From positions 186,001 through 250,000 of the forward strand of contig NZ_BBNB01000001.1 in NCBI RefSeq assembly GCF_000759835.1: a stretch of 64,000 nucleotides of DNA, given 5' to 3'. Below the pieces are notes generated by a model, which saw only the letters and a list, made by a program, of their open reading frames with translations, did no database searches and was not told where the DNA came from. This stretch comes from Citrobacter sedlakii NBRC 105722 (GTDB lineage Bacteria > Pseudomonadota > Gammaproteobacteria > Enterobacterales > Enterobacteriaceae). The translations under genes and the position numbers were made by a program. Of the stretch, positions 37,497 through 46,415 are shown one piece after another (position 1 is the first letter of the stretch; each line of letters begins with the position of its first letter).

Positions 37497-38342
37497 TTAC
37501 TTCCCCGCCTCCGGATGCGTATCAAACGCCGCCATCACCCTTGCCAGTTCAGCTTCACTGATCCCATGCTTTGCATCGTCTACCCCGAGCCCAAAACGAT
37601 CCTGGAGTAAGACATACAGTGACGCGACGTCCGGACAGTGAATCTGCTCAACCGCGTGCCCGTGTTCATAATGGGTAAAGTAGAAATTGGTGAGCGTCAG
37701 CTTGCCGCCATCAGGCAAATGACGGCACATCAGCAAATGATGGCGAAAATGCGACTGCGGCCAGTGAGCAGACCAGAAGTTGCCCATCACATAATCGCTC
37801 TGATGCTGAGTAACCAGATCGAAACGGTACATCGACTGCCAGTGCGTGTGATGACGAAATTGCAAAATCCAGTCTTCGCCTTCCTGCAACAGTCGGTACT
37901 CACCGTGCGGCGTCTGCTGTGGGATGTCCGCAAGCAGGCGAATCGGCGCAGTCAACGTCTGTCCGCCAAAACCAACATCCGCGATCCACGCTTCGCCGTC
38001 CACTTCGACTAACAGCAGACGATGGGTTCGCGGCGGCAGGCTCGGCGGATTCGACAGCACAACCCGCCCCAGCAAGCTGCGAACGGTAAACCCCAGTTCG
38101 CGTAAGACCCGCTCGAATACGCCATTTTGCTCAAAACAGTAGCCGCCACGGCGGGCGCCGATCAGTTTCTCCGCCAGCGACTGTTCGTCCAGCTGCATTT
38201 CGCGCGGCAGCAGAACGTCCAGGTTTTCAAAAGGAATGGTACAGTTATGCTGTAAGTGCAGCGCCCGCAGCGTCTCAAGCGTGACGTCGGTCGGCCCGGA
38301 CCAGTTCAGGCGGGCGAAGTAGGCATTCAGGATGGGGGTCAT
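37497..38342 (-). CDS. nhoA: NhoA, arylamine N-acetyltransferase / N-hydroxyarylamine O-acetyltransferase
   Basis: 281 residues from the ATG at 38342, the E. coli length and start. The catalytic triad is C69 (RRGGYCFEQN), H107 (RTHRLL) and D122 (ADVGFGG). It transfers acetyl from acetyl-CoA to arylamines and N-hydroxyarylamines in the cytoplasm, and activates nitroaromatic mutagens in Salmonella. It is divergent from yddH, as in E. coli. Confidence 0.97.
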   Translation of the reverse strand: MTPILNAYFARLNWSGPTDVTLETLRALHLQHNCTIPFENLDVLLPREMQLDEQSLAEKLIGARRGGYCFEQNGVFERVLRELGFTVRSLLGRVVLSNPPSLPPRTHRLLLVEVDGEAWIADVGFGGQTLTAPIRLLADIPQQTPHGEYRLLQEGEDWILQFRHHTHWQSMYRFDLVTQHQSDYVMGNFWSAHWPQSHFRHHLLMCRHLPDGGKLTLTNFYFTHYEHGHAVEQIHCPDVASLYVLLQDRFGLGVDDAKHGISEAELARVMAAFDTHPEAGK

Positions 38343-38477
38343 CGGGGTTCCTGCGGTGATCCGGTAAGGTGCGAAAGAGTATAAACGATGGATCCCGAAA
38401 GAGACGCCACTTATTGTGCAAATTGGCGCCCAGCCACTTATCATTAATACTCAGAAAACACGTTGCGAGACAACCCG

Positions 38478-39047
38478 ATGAGTCGATTCCGCCCTGTCGA
38501 ATTACGCCACGCCAGCCGCCTGCTCAATCACGGTCCCACGGTGTTGATCACCAGTCGCGACGACGCCAGCGCAAGACGCAATATCATGGCCGCCGCCTGG
38601 TCAATGCCGGTTGAATTTGAGCCGCCTCGTATCGCGATAGTGGTGGATAAATCAACCTGGTCACGCGAGTTGATTGAGCGCAGCGGCCTGTTCGGCATCG
38701 TCATACCCGGCGTAGCGGCGACCAACTGGACATGGGCTGTCGGCAGCGTTTCCGGGCGCGACGAGGACAAGTTCAACTGTTATGGTATTCCGGTGGTAAA
38801 CGGCCCGGTGCTTGGCCTGCCGTTAGTCGAAGAAAAATGCCTTGCGTGGATGGAATGCCGCCTGCTTCCCGCCACCGCAGCCCAGGAAAAATACGATACT
38901 CTGTTTGGTGAAGTGGTTTCTGCCGCTGCGGATGCGCGGGCGTTCACGGAAGGCCGCTGGCAGTTCGATGACGATAAACGTAATACCCTGCACCACCTCG
39001 GCGCGGGTACGTTTGTAACCAGCGGTAAACGCGTCACTGCGGGCTAA
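38478..39047 (+). CDS. yddH: YddH, flavin reductase-like (FMN-binding split barrel) protein
   Basis: 189 residues from the ATG at 38478 (MSRFRPVELRHASRLLNHGP), the E. coli start. Residues such as RNIMAAAWSMPVEFEPPR and the flavin-reductase-domain fold suggest FMN binding. The physiological substrate is unknown. The stop directly abuts the stop of the convergent DeoR gene (TAA then TTA) with no terminator between, so the two transcripts must overlap at their 3' ends. Confidence 0.92.
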   Translation: MSRFRPVELRHASRLLNHGPTVLITSRDDASARRNIMAAAWSMPVEFEPPRIAIVVDKSTWSRELIERSGLFGIVIPGVAATNWTWAVGSVSGRDEDKFNCYGIPVVNGPVLGLPLVEEKCLAWMECRLLPATAAQEKYDTLFGEVVSAAADARAFTEGRWQFDDDKRNTLHHLGAGTFVTSGKRVTAG

Positions 39048-39803
39048 TTACGCCTTTATTACCGTCACGCCTTTCGCCCGCATGGCGGTGATCCAGCCGT
39101 TATCGGTGTTATCTTCCACCACGACGGTGTTGATCAACGACACATCGCCAATGGCGAAGGGCGAGGCCGTATTGATTTTTTCCGGTGAAGCCAGAACGAT
39201 GGTTTCCGCCGCCCTGGCGGAAAATGCGCGTTTGATGCACGCTTCTTCGTAATCGCCCGTGGTTAATCCCACTTCCGGGTGGATCCCTGTTGCCCCCATA
39301 AAAAACAGATCGGCCTGAATATTGCGGATACCTTCCACCGCCGCCGCGCCAACGGTAACGATGGAGTGTTTATACACCCGACCGCCAATCAGAATGATTT
39401 CGATGAGAGGATGATTCACCAGCTCCAGCGCAATGCCCGGACTGTGCGTGACTACCGTAATGTTGAGATCGTCCGGCAGACAGGCAATCAGCTCGGTGGT
39501 GGTCGTACCGCCATCCACAATGACCACCTGGCCGTTTGAGATAAGCGTCGCGCCTTTCTGCGCCAGTCGTTTTTTAGCATCGGTTTTGAGCGTTTTTCGC
39601 TCCACAAACGTACCAACGGCGGAAGAGGCAGGCAGCGCGCCGCCGTGGACCCGCTGTAAACGCCCTTCTGCCGCCAGCTCCCGCAGGTCACGGCGAATGG
39701 TGTCCTCCGAAACCGCAAAACGGCTGCTGAGCGATTTTGACAACACCTGTCCTTCTGCGGCGAGCAGATCGAGAATCAATTTTTTACGCTGATCGGTAAG
39801 CAT
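39048..39803 (-). CDS. DeoR-family transcriptional regulator
   Basis: 251 residues from the ATG at 39803 (MLTDQRKKLILDLLAAEGQV). N-terminal DeoR helix-turn-helix with the signature VLSKSLSSRFAVSEDTIRRDLREL, then a DeoRC sugar-phosphate sensor domain with the phosphate-loop segments DGGTTTTEL and GGRVYKHS. It would sense a phosphorylated sugar or nucleoside-type ligand. It is divergent from the DUF4406 gene; a perfect inverted repeat (TGCACGAT-N8-ATCGTGCA) lies just before its start. No sugar kinase or transporter is nearby, so the regulated pathway is unclear. Confidence 0.88.
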   Translation of the reverse strand: MLTDQRKKLILDLLAAEGQVLSKSLSSRFAVSEDTIRRDLRELAAEGRLQRVHGGALPASSAVGTFVERKTLKTDAKKRLAQKGATLISNGQVVIVDGGTTTTELIACLPDDLNITVVTHSPGIALELVNHPLIEIILIGGRVYKHSIVTVGAAAVEGIRNIQADLFFMGATGIHPEVGLTTGDYEEACIKRAFSARAAETIVLASPEKINTASPFAIGDVSLINTVVVEDNTDNGWITAMRAKGVTVIKA

Positions 39804-39820
39804 CGGTTTATTCCTGGTTT

Positions 39821-39844
39821 TGCACGATAACTCTTGATCGTGCA
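39821..39844. promoter_or_regulatory. probable DeoR operator 1
   Basis: TGCACGAT, 8 bases, ATCGTGCA: a perfect 8-bp inverted repeat 18 bases upstream of the DeoR-family start codon and in the region divergent with the DUF4406 gene. Placement suggests autoregulation. Confidence 0.65.
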
Positions 39845-39905
39845 CGAATATGCTGTTTATGATGCCTACTCTACAAACGCAGGGCCTCTCAGGCAACAAA
39901 AACGT

Positions 39906-39925
39906 GCAGAAATACGCAATTCTGC
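39906..39925. promoter_or_regulatory. possible DeoR operator 2
   Basis: GCAGAA, 8 bases, TTCTGC, within GTGCAG ... CTGCGCAC, 28 bases upstream of the DUF4406 start. It shares the GTGCA-type outer arms with the repeat at 39821 but with slightly different spacing. Confidence 0.45.
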
Positions 39926-39952
39926 GCACTCTTTTTCTTTAGTGAGGACATG

Positions 39953-40315
39953 ATGACAGCACAACTTATCTTGATCGCCGGACCGTATCGCAGCGGTACA
40001 GACGGTAAACAGGCATTGATTGATGCGAATTTGCACCGTCTGGAAGCCGCCGCGCTTGCCGTCTACCAGCGCGGGCATATCCCGGTGATTGGCGAATGGC
40101 TCGCCTTGCCGCTGGCGAAAGCGGCGGGTTCAACCTCGCTGGGCGATGACATCAGCGAAGCGATGCTTTATCCGGTCGCACATCGGTTGATCACCCGCTG
40201 TAACGCCATTTATCGTATTCCCGGCGCTTCCCGAGGCGCGGATAAAGATATCGAGATCGCCCGCCAACTGGGACTGAACGTCTACACCACTCTGGAGGCT
40301 ATTCCGCAGGCCTGA
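39953..40315 (+). CDS. DUF4406 / nucleoside 2-deoxyribosyltransferase-like protein
   Basis: 120 residues from the second of two tandem ATGs (39950/39953), which fits GTGAGGA better. The N-terminus AQLILIAGPYRSG and the later SRGADKDIEIARQLGLNVY are typical of DUF4406, a Rossmann-like family related to nucleoside deoxyribosyltransferases. The catalytic role is not established. The divergent DeoR-type regulator and the operator-like repeats between them suggest control by a sugar-phosphate or nucleotide-derived signal. Confidence 0.75.
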   Translation: MTAQLILIAGPYRSGTDGKQALIDANLHRLEAAALAVYQRGHIPVIGEWLALPLAKAAGSTSLGDDISEAMLYPVAHRLITRCNAIYRIPGASRGADKDIEIARQLGLNVYTTLEAIPQA

Positions 40316-40324
40316 TGATAAATT

Positions 40325-40357
40325 GTGCAGATATCAATCACCTGCCGGTATCTGCAC
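40325..40357. repeat. 9-bp inverted repeat after the DUF4406 gene
   Basis: GTGCAGATA, 15 bases, TATCTGCAC. It lies 10 bases after the DUF4406 stop and about 125 bases before the alkylsulfatase start. It could be a third site for the nearby DeoR protein (same GTGCAGA arms) or a hairpin; no T-run follows. Confidence 0.5.
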
Positions 40358-40481
40358 CGCCTTGCCGTCCTTGCGAAGCCCACTATAGTTAATGTTGCAT
40401 TACCTCAAATTTCCACGCCAACCCTCCGTTGTGCATGACATACCTAAAAGCCTATTCGCCATTCTAAAGAGAGGTTATTCA

Positions 40482-42458
40482 ATGCAACTCAATACCATCG
40501 CCAGAGGCTTCATCCTCGCTGGGATGCTGACGTCATATTCCCTGCCCCTTCTGGCTGTCGAAGCGCCGAAAGACGCCACAGCCGCCACCCAACAGGCCAA
40601 TAACGCGCTTTATAATCAACTGCCCTTCTCGGATAACACAGACTTTACCGATGCGCATAAGGGCTTTATCGCCCCGATACCGCAGGAGGTAATCAAGGGT
40701 GAACAAGGCAATGTGATCTGGAACCCCCAACAGTACGCGTTTATTAAAGAAGGCGATAAAGCGCCGGATTCAGTCAACCCAAGCCTCTGGCGTCAGGCGC
40801 AACTGATTAACATTAGCGGCCTGTTTGAAGTGACTGACGGGGTATATCAGATCCGCAACCTCGATCTGTCCAATATGACGATTATCGAAGGAAAAGAAGG
40901 TATTACCGTTGTTGACCCGCTGGTTTCAGCGGAAACGGCAAAGGTCGGCATGGATTTGTACTATAAGAATCGCGGAAACAAACCAGTTGTGGCCATCATT
41001 TATACCCACAGCCACGTTGACCACTATGGCGGCGTGCGCGGCGTGGTGGATGAAGCGGATGTGAAGTCCGGCAAAGTGAAAATCTACGCGCCCGCAGGTT
41101 TTATGGAAGAAGCGGTGTCGGAAAATATCATGGCTGGTAATGTGATGAGCCGCCGGGCCAGTTATATGTACGGCAACCTGCTAAAGCCTGATGTCAAAGG
41201 CCAGGTAGGCGCGGGACTGGGCACCACGACGTCTGCAGGTACCGTCACGTTGATCGCCCCGACCCACTACATCACCAAAACAGGGCAAAAAGAGGTGATT
41301 GACGGCCTGACCTACGATTTCCTGATGGCGCCAGGCTCTGAAGCCCCTTCCGAAATGTTGTGGTATATCGAAGAGAAGAAAATCATCGAGACCGCCGAGG
41401 ATGTCACCCACACGCTGCATAACACGTATTCTTTGCGCGGCGCCAAAATTCGCCAGCCGTTGCCGTGGTCAAAATACATTAATGAAGCGCTCAATTTATG
41501 GGGTGATAAAGCCGAAATTATCCTCGCCCAGCATCACTGGCCGACATGGGGTAACGACAATGTCGTGAAACTGCTGAAGAGCCAGCGCGACCTGTACCGC
41601 TATATCAACGACCAGACCCTGCGCATGGCGAATCAGGGGCTCACCCGCGACGAGATCGCCGCTAACTTTACACTGCCGCCGTCGCTTGCCCACACCTGGG
41701 CGAACCGCGGCTACTATGGTTCCGTCAGCCACGACGTCAAAGCCACTTATGTGCTCTATCTCGGCTGGTTTGATGGCAATCCGGCTACCCTTGATGAGCT
41801 GCCGCCGGAAGAAGCGGCGAAGAAATTTGTCGAATACATGGGCGGCGCGGATGCCATTCTGCAAAAAGCGAAGCAGGATTACGATCAGGGGAATTACCGT
41901 TGGGTTGCGCAAGTGGTAAGCAAAGTGGTTTTTGCCGATCCGAATAATCAGGCGGCAAGGAACCTGGAGGCGGATGCGCTCGAACAGTTGGGTTACCAGG
42001 CGGAATCGGGTCCGTGGCGTAACTTTTATCTGACTGGCGCACAGGAATTGCGTAATGGCGTGCAAAAAATGCCTACGCCTAACACCGCCAGCCCGGATAC
42101 CGTGCGGGCAATGACGCCGGAAATGTTCTTTGATTATCTCGCGGTTCACATCAACGGTGAAAAGGCGGCGGATGCGAAAGCAGTGCTTAATATTGACTTT
42201 GGGGAAGACGGCGGGAAATACAAAGTGGAGCTGGAAAACGGCGTCCTGAACCATACCGCAAACGTTGAAGATCCGCAGGCAGACGCGACGATCAGCCTGT
42301 CGCGCGACGCACTGAATCGCATTGTGCTAAAAGAGGAAACGCTGAAAGAGGCCACGGACAAAGGTGACGTAAAAATCACCGGCAATGCGGAAAAACTCAA
42401 CGAACTGCTCGGCTATATGGATAAGTTCGAATTCTGGTTCAATATTGTCACCCCGTAA
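40482..42458 (+). CDS. alkylsulfatase of the SdsA1/YjcS (metallo-beta-lactamase) type
   Basis: 658 residues from the ATG at 40482 behind AGAGAGG. An N-terminal signal peptide (about 1-26, ending LPLLAVEA) sends it to the periplasm. The zinc motif H176-S-H178-V-D180-H181 (THSHVDHYGG) sits in the metallo-beta-lactamase domain. A dimerisation region and a C-terminal SCP2-like domain (DPQADATISLSRDALNRIV) complete the class III alkylsulfatase layout. It would hydrolyse primary alkyl sulfates such as dodecyl sulfate. It is related to, but not the same locus as, E. coli yjcS. Confidence 0.9.
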   Translation: MQLNTIARGFILAGMLTSYSLPLLAVEAPKDATAATQQANNALYNQLPFSDNTDFTDAHKGFIAPIPQEVIKGEQGNVIWNPQQYAFIKEGDKAPDSVNPSLWRQAQLINISGLFEVTDGVYQIRNLDLSNMTIIEGKEGITVVDPLVSAETAKVGMDLYYKNRGNKPVVAIIYTHSHVDHYGGVRGVVDEADVKSGKVKIYAPAGFMEEAVSENIMAGNVMSRRASYMYGNLLKPDVKGQVGAGLGTTTSAGTVTLIAPTHYITKTGQKEVIDGLTYDFLMAPGSEAPSEMLWYIEEKKIIETAEDVTHTLHNTYSLRGAKIRQPLPWSKYINEALNLWGDKAEIILAQHHWPTWGNDNVVKLLKSQRDLYRYINDQTLRMANQGLTRDEIAANFTLPPSLAHTWANRGYYGSVSHDVKATYVLYLGWFDGNPATLDELPPEEAAKKFVEYMGGADAILQKAKQDYDQGNYRWVAQVVSKVVFADPNNQAARNLEADALEQLGYQAESGPWRNFYLTGAQELRNGVQKMPTPNTASPDTVRAMTPEMFFDYLAVHINGEKAADAKAVLNIDFGEDGGKYKVELENGVLNHTANVEDPQADATISLSRDALNRIVLKEETLKEATDKGDVKITGNAEKLNELLGYMDKFEFWFNIVTP

Positions 42459-42465
42459 TCAGCGT

Positions 42466-42488
42466 ATGCCCGGCTCACTGCCGGGCAT
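42466..42488. terminator. bidirectional hairpin between alkylsulfatase and yncG
   Basis: ATGCCCGGC, TCACT, GCCGGGCAT: a perfect 9-bp stem between convergent gene ends, 8 bases after the alkylsulfatase stop. Confidence 0.75.
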
Positions 42489-42508
42489 CGCTTTCTCCGT
42501 TTCCGCAC

Positions 42509-43126
42509 TTATACAATTTCATTGCGCTTAAGCACCTGACGTAACGTCGGTAACTGGCAAACCGCATCCGCTATCGCGCTGATATTGGGCGTGTTGTCCT
42601 GAAACCAGTCGTGTCCCGGTCCCCATGTGCGCATCACGCAGAGGTAGCAGTCCAGCAGGGTTAACTGCTCGCCAAACGCATACGGCTCAGCGCTGAGCTG
42701 GTCATTTAGCCACAGATAGAGCGATTTACGGTATTCGATAACGTTTTTTTTCAGCGCTTCTGGCGCTTGCGGCGACCAGCGTTCAGGGTAATCGGCAAAG
42801 GTATAGGTCGGATAGACGTTAGCGACCAGCCAGATCAGCAAACGTTGAAACTGCTGTCGTTCCGCACTGCCAACAGGGGGAGCCAGTTCGGGACGGCGGT
42901 CGAGGACCATAAGCGCGATGGCCGCCGTTTCGCTCATTACCTCGCCGTTTTCCAGCGTTAGCGTCGGCACCTGACACAGCGGATTCAGCTTTAACAGTAA
43001 ATCGCGCTGCGGCCCGTCGCGGTCAAATCCGCTGACATCAACGAACTGATAGGGAATGTCCGCCAGCGTAAGCATCAGCTCGCTAATCGCCGAACCCCAG
43101 CCCGGCGCGCCGTAGATCTTAATCAT
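42509..43126 (-). CDS. yncG: YncG, glutathione S-transferase-like protein
   Basis: 205 residues, matching E. coli YncG. N-terminal thioredoxin-like GST domain (MIKIYGAPGWGSAISELMLTLA...NPLCQVPTL...MSETAAI) with the cis-proline VPTL and the glutathione-binding SETAAI motif, then a helical C-terminal domain. The substrate is unknown. Divergent from ansP across 266 bases, as in E. coli. Confidence 0.95.
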   Translation of the reverse strand: MIKIYGAPGWGSAISELMLTLADIPYQFVDVSGFDRDGPQRDLLLKLNPLCQVPTLTLENGEVMSETAAIALMVLDRRPELAPPVGSAERQQFQRLLIWLVANVYPTYTFADYPERWSPQAPEALKKNVIEYRKSLYLWLNDQLSAEPYAFGEQLTLLDCYLCVMRTWGPGHDWFQDNTPNISAIADAVCQLPTLRQVLKRNEIV

Positions 43127-43392
43127 GCTGCCTCCACCCGGTTAAAAGAGTAAGTGTAGAGTAACCTGGCAGATGCCGCCCGTAGCCCGATCCGGCGCGT
43201 TGCAGGTGCGCATTGCTTATTTATTACGCAGACTGACCATTCGTATTCGTATATTTTGCGCCGTTTATTATTTGCAGGTAGGATGCTTCGCCGGTGGTTT
43301 TATCCGTACACAGAATGACGGGAAAAATTTACCGCGTCGCGGCGGCTGTCGCGACAACAGTATTCTCACTTAGACAGGTAACAGGAAACGGA

Positions 43393-44835
43393 ATGAATAC
43401 ACAAGACACCACGGCGTCGGCGCAGCACGCGGCGAAACGACGCTGGTTGAATGCCCATGAGGAAGGCTATCACAAAGCAATGGGCAACCGTCAGGTTCAG
43501 ATGATCGCCATTGGCGGCGCCATTGGCACCGGGTTATTTTTAGGCGCGGGCGCACGCCTGCAAATGGCCGGTCCGGCGCTGGCGCTGGTTTATCTCGTTT
43601 GCGGGATTTTCTCGTTCTTTATCCTTCGCGCGCTGGGCGAACTGGTTCTCCATCGCCCTTCCAGCGGCAGCTTTGTCTCTTATGCCCGCGAATTTCTCGG
43701 TGAAAAAGCCGCTTATGTGGCCGGGTGGATGTATTTCGTCAACTGGGCGATGACGGGAATTGTCGATATCACCGCCGTGGCCCTGTATATGCACTACTGG
43801 GGCGCGTTTGGCGACGTACCGCAATGGGTCTTTGCTCTCGGCGCGCTGGCCATCGTCGGCACCATGAACATGATTGGCGTAAAATGGTTTGCCGAAATGG
43901 AGTTCTGGTTCGCGCTGGTGAAAGTGCTGGCAATTGTGATCTTTCTGGTGGTGGGCACGGTCTTTCTGGGGTCCGGCAAACCGCTGGACGGCAACGCCAC
44001 CGGTTTTCATTTGATCACCGATAACGGCGGATTCTTCCCTCACGGCCTGCTGCCCGCGCTGGTTCTGGTGCAGGGTGTCGTCTTTGCGTTTGCCTCTATC
44101 GAACTGGTCGGCACCGCCGCCGGTGAGTGTAAAGATCCGCAGACCATGGTGCCTAAAGCCATTAACAGCGTGATCTGGCGTATCGGCCTGTTCTACGTGG
44201 GTTCCGTGGTGCTGCTGGTTCTGCTGCTGCCGTGGAATGCCTACCAGGCCGGACAAAGCCCGTTCGTCACGTTCTTCTCAAAACTTGGCGTGCCCTATAT
44301 TGGCAGCATCATGAACATTGTGGTGTTGACCGCCGCGCTCTCCAGTCTGAACTCCGGCCTGTACTGCACCGGACGGATTCTGCGCTCAATGGCGATGGGC
44401 GGCTCCGCCCCGAAATTTATGAGTAAGATGAGCCGCCAGCATGTGCCCTGGGCGGGCATTATGGCGACGCTGGCGGTGTATGTTGTGGGCGTCTTCCTCA
44501 ACTACCTGGTGCCTTCCCAGGTTTTTGAGATCGTCCTCAACTTCGCCTCGCTGGGCATTATTGCGTCGTGGGGATTCATTGTGGTGTGCCAGTTGCGCCT
44601 GCGCAAGGCAATCAAAGAGGGCAAAGCCGCCGATGTCAGCTTCAAGCTGCCGGGCGCGCCGTTCACCTCCTGGCTGACGCTGCTTTTCCTGTTAAGCGTA
44701 CTGGTGCTGATGGCGTTTGACTATCCGAACGGCACCTATACCATCGCTTCCCTGCCGCTGATCGCCATTCTGCTGGTTGCTGGTTGGTTTGGCGTTCGTA
44801 AACGCGTTGCGGAAATCCATCGCACTGCGCCATAA
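43393..44835 (+). CDS. ansP: AnsP, L-asparagine permease
   Basis: 480 residues from the ATG at 43393 (MNTQDTTASAQHAAKRRWLN), placed after AGGAAAC. A 12-helix amino acid-polyamine-organocation permease with IGGAIGTGLFLGAG in helix 1 and GTAAGECKDPQ, matching E. coli AnsP throughout. It imports asparagine by proton symport. The C-terminus stops at EIHRTAP, about 19 residues before the E. coli protein, which has an acidic cytoplasmic tail; the core transporter is complete. A strong terminator follows. Confidence 0.95.
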   Translation: MNTQDTTASAQHAAKRRWLNAHEEGYHKAMGNRQVQMIAIGGAIGTGLFLGAGARLQMAGPALALVYLVCGIFSFFILRALGELVLHRPSSGSFVSYAREFLGEKAAYVAGWMYFVNWAMTGIVDITAVALYMHYWGAFGDVPQWVFALGALAIVGTMNMIGVKWFAEMEFWFALVKVLAIVIFLVVGTVFLGSGKPLDGNATGFHLITDNGGFFPHGLLPALVLVQGVVFAFASIELVGTAAGECKDPQTMVPKAINSVIWRIGLFYVGSVVLLVLLLPWNAYQAGQSPFVTFFSKLGVPYIGSIMNIVVLTAALSSLNSGLYCTGRILRSMAMGGSAPKFMSKMSRQHVPWAGIMATLAVYVVGVFLNYLVPSQVFEIVLNFASLGIIASWGFIVVCQLRLRKAIKEGKAADVSFKLPGAPFTSWLTLLFLLSVLVLMAFDYPNGTYTIASLPLIAILLVAGWFGVRKRVAEIHRTAP

Positions 44836-44845
44836 AAAATGACAA

Positions 44846-44880
44846 AGGCCTGACCGACGACGCCGATCAGGCCTGCTTTT
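44846..44880 (+). terminator. terminator of ansP
   Basis: AGGCCTGACCG / CGATCAGGCCT forms an 11-bp stem with one mispair, then GCTTTT, 10 bases after the ansP stop. Confidence 0.85.
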
Positions 44881-44892
44881 CAACGGCGTCGA

Positions 44893-45114
44893 CTAATCCG
44901 CTTCGATAAGCTGCGCCACGTCATTCCTGTTGATTTCCCGTGCATTCCCGTCCTGATCGGTATAGCGGGTCATTCCCGTCTCTTTATCAAGCTGCGGTTT
45001 TCCCTGCGTGACGATGGTTTGCCCGCTTTTGGTAGTCATAACGTAATTCGTGGAGCAACCTGCCAGCGCGAACAGCATCACGCCAGCGCAAAGGCAGAAC
45101 AGTGGCTTTTTCAT
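44893..45114 (-). CDS. YgdI/YgdR-family small lipoprotein (DUF903)
   Basis: 73 residues. The signal peptide ends in the lipobox LAGC with C20 as the lipidated residue. The mature part (SNYVMTTKSGQTIVTQGKPQ...YTDQDGNAREINRNDV) is a DUF903 SH3-like domain like E. coli YgdI and YgdR. Residue +2 is S, so outer-membrane sorting is expected. The function is unknown. It is convergent with ansP; its own promoter must lie in 45115-45250. Confidence 0.88.
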   Translation of the reverse strand: MKKPLFCLCAGVMLFALAGCSTNYVMTTKSGQTIVTQGKPQLDKETGMTRYTDQDGNAREINRNDVAQLIEAD

Positions 45115-45225
45115 AGCATTCCCAAGTGATTCATTTAACCGAAGCGGGACAGTGTAATTCCCTGGGCTTATTCAGGCTATCAGCGGGATGTAACGAGGCG
45201 TATCGGTGGGTATGGGAACGTGAAT

Positions 45226-45243
45226 GGAGGGGTTTCCCCCTCC
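45226..45243. terminator. small GC hairpin downstream of yncE
   Basis: GGAGGGG, TTT, CCCCCTCC, 8 bases past the yncE stop on the reverse strand. It has no trailing T-run, so termination is possible but unproven. Confidence 0.4.
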
Positions 45244-45250
45244 TGCGGGT

Positions 45251-46312
45251 TTACAGCGCAATACGAATCACGTCGTCTGGCTGCGTGGCTTCTTTTTCGC
45301 GTGTCGACTTCTGCTTCACACTCACGTACAGGGTCTTGCCGTCTGCCGACAGCGCCAGACTGTTCGGGAAGGTCGGCGTATCGAAGGTTTTCACTACCTT
45401 GTAGCTTTTCGCGTCAATCACGCTCACTTTACCGGCCTGACGGTGGGTGACGTAGGCTTCATTACGCGCCGGGTTAAACAGCACGGCCAGCGATTCCGGC
45501 GCAGCGACTTTCGCCAGCACGTTGCCGTTGCGGGTGTCGACAACCAGCACTTCCGCCGCTTTCGAGTCGGTAATAAACGCGCGGTGACCGGCTGTGTCCA
45601 GGCTCAGATTAATAAAGAAGTGCTCTTTACCGTCATCAAGCAGTTTCTTACGGCTGATGATGTTGTTCGTGGCGGTATCGATGGTGATCAGCTCGCCGTC
45701 CGCATTGGTGGTGTAAAGACGCTTCGCGCCGCTGTCGATAGCCAGACCCGTGCTCATTTTACCGGTGTTTTCAATGGTCGCTTTCAGGGCGATCTTTTCG
45801 CCGTCCACCACCCAAATCGCGCTCTCTTTGCCAATCCCGCTGATATACACCGTATTCGTTGCTTCATCGGCAACCAGCTCACGCGGCTGCAGCGGACGGA
45901 CATCTTCGGAGCGTTTGCGGGCGTCCAGCACCAGTCGTCCTTTCACTTCGCTGGTCTTCGCATCGATGGCAGTGACCGCGCTATTCACCGTGTTACCAAA
46001 CCACAGCGTCTGGGTCGCGTTATTAATGGTGGCGCCAAACGGTTTGAGATCGTTGTGAATGATCTGCGTCACGTCCAGCGTGACCGGATCGAGACGATAA
46101 ACAATACCGCCTTTATCCAGCTTGCGACTTTGCGAGGTGGCGAGCCACAGCGCGTTTTCCTGTTGGCTGTAGGCCATTTCGTAAGCGCCCTTGCCCACGC
46201 CTTTACGCAGCATCTCTTCTGCCGCCTGAGTGCTGAACGATGAGGCAACCAGCAGTGAACCTAACAGTAAAGCACCACGCAGGCGCGGGGAAAACTGATG
46301 ACGAAAATGCAT
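45251..46312 (-). CDS. yncE: YncE, secreted seven-bladed beta-propeller protein
   Basis: 353 residues from the ATG at 46312 (MHFRHQFSPRLRGALLLGSL), the E. coli length. A Sec signal peptide ends at about residue 31 (FSTQAAEE). YVTN/NHL-type propeller repeats follow (AVTAIDAKTSEVKGRL, VLVVDTRNGNVLAKV, VSVIDAKSYKVVKTF). It is periplasmic, binds DNA in vitro in E. coli, and is iron-repressed through Fur. Its true role is unsettled. A Fur box lies about 85 bases upstream. Confidence 0.95.
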   Translation of the reverse strand: MHFRHQFSPRLRGALLLGSLLVASSFSTQAAEEMLRKGVGKGAYEMAYSQQENALWLATSQSRKLDKGGIVYRLDPVTLDVTQIIHNDLKPFGATINNATQTLWFGNTVNSAVTAIDAKTSEVKGRLVLDARKRSEDVRPLQPRELVADEATNTVYISGIGKESAIWVVDGEKIALKATIENTGKMSTGLAIDSGAKRLYTTNADGELITIDTATNNIISRKKLLDDGKEHFFINLSLDTAGHRAFITDSKAAEVLVVDTRNGNVLAKVAAPESLAVLFNPARNEAYVTHRQAGKVSVIDAKSYKVVKTFDTPTFPNSLALSADGKTLYVSVKQKSTREKEATQPDDVIRIAL

Positions 46313-46396
46313 GACGACTCCCTTTGATATATCGCTATTTTGCTGCTTCACATCGCTTCGCTGAGCAAGATCATGGTTTTGCTCTCTTTTATAAAT

Positions 46397-46415
46397 GGGA
46401 ATGGTAATCATTATT
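46397..46415 (-). promoter_or_regulatory. Fur box in the yncE-yncD region
   Basis: GGGAATGGTAATCATTATT matches the 19-bp Fur consensus in about 15 positions, with a near-perfect TAATCATTAT core. It lies 85 bases before yncE and 162 before the divergent yncD, so yncE is the clearer target. Confidence 0.75.
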
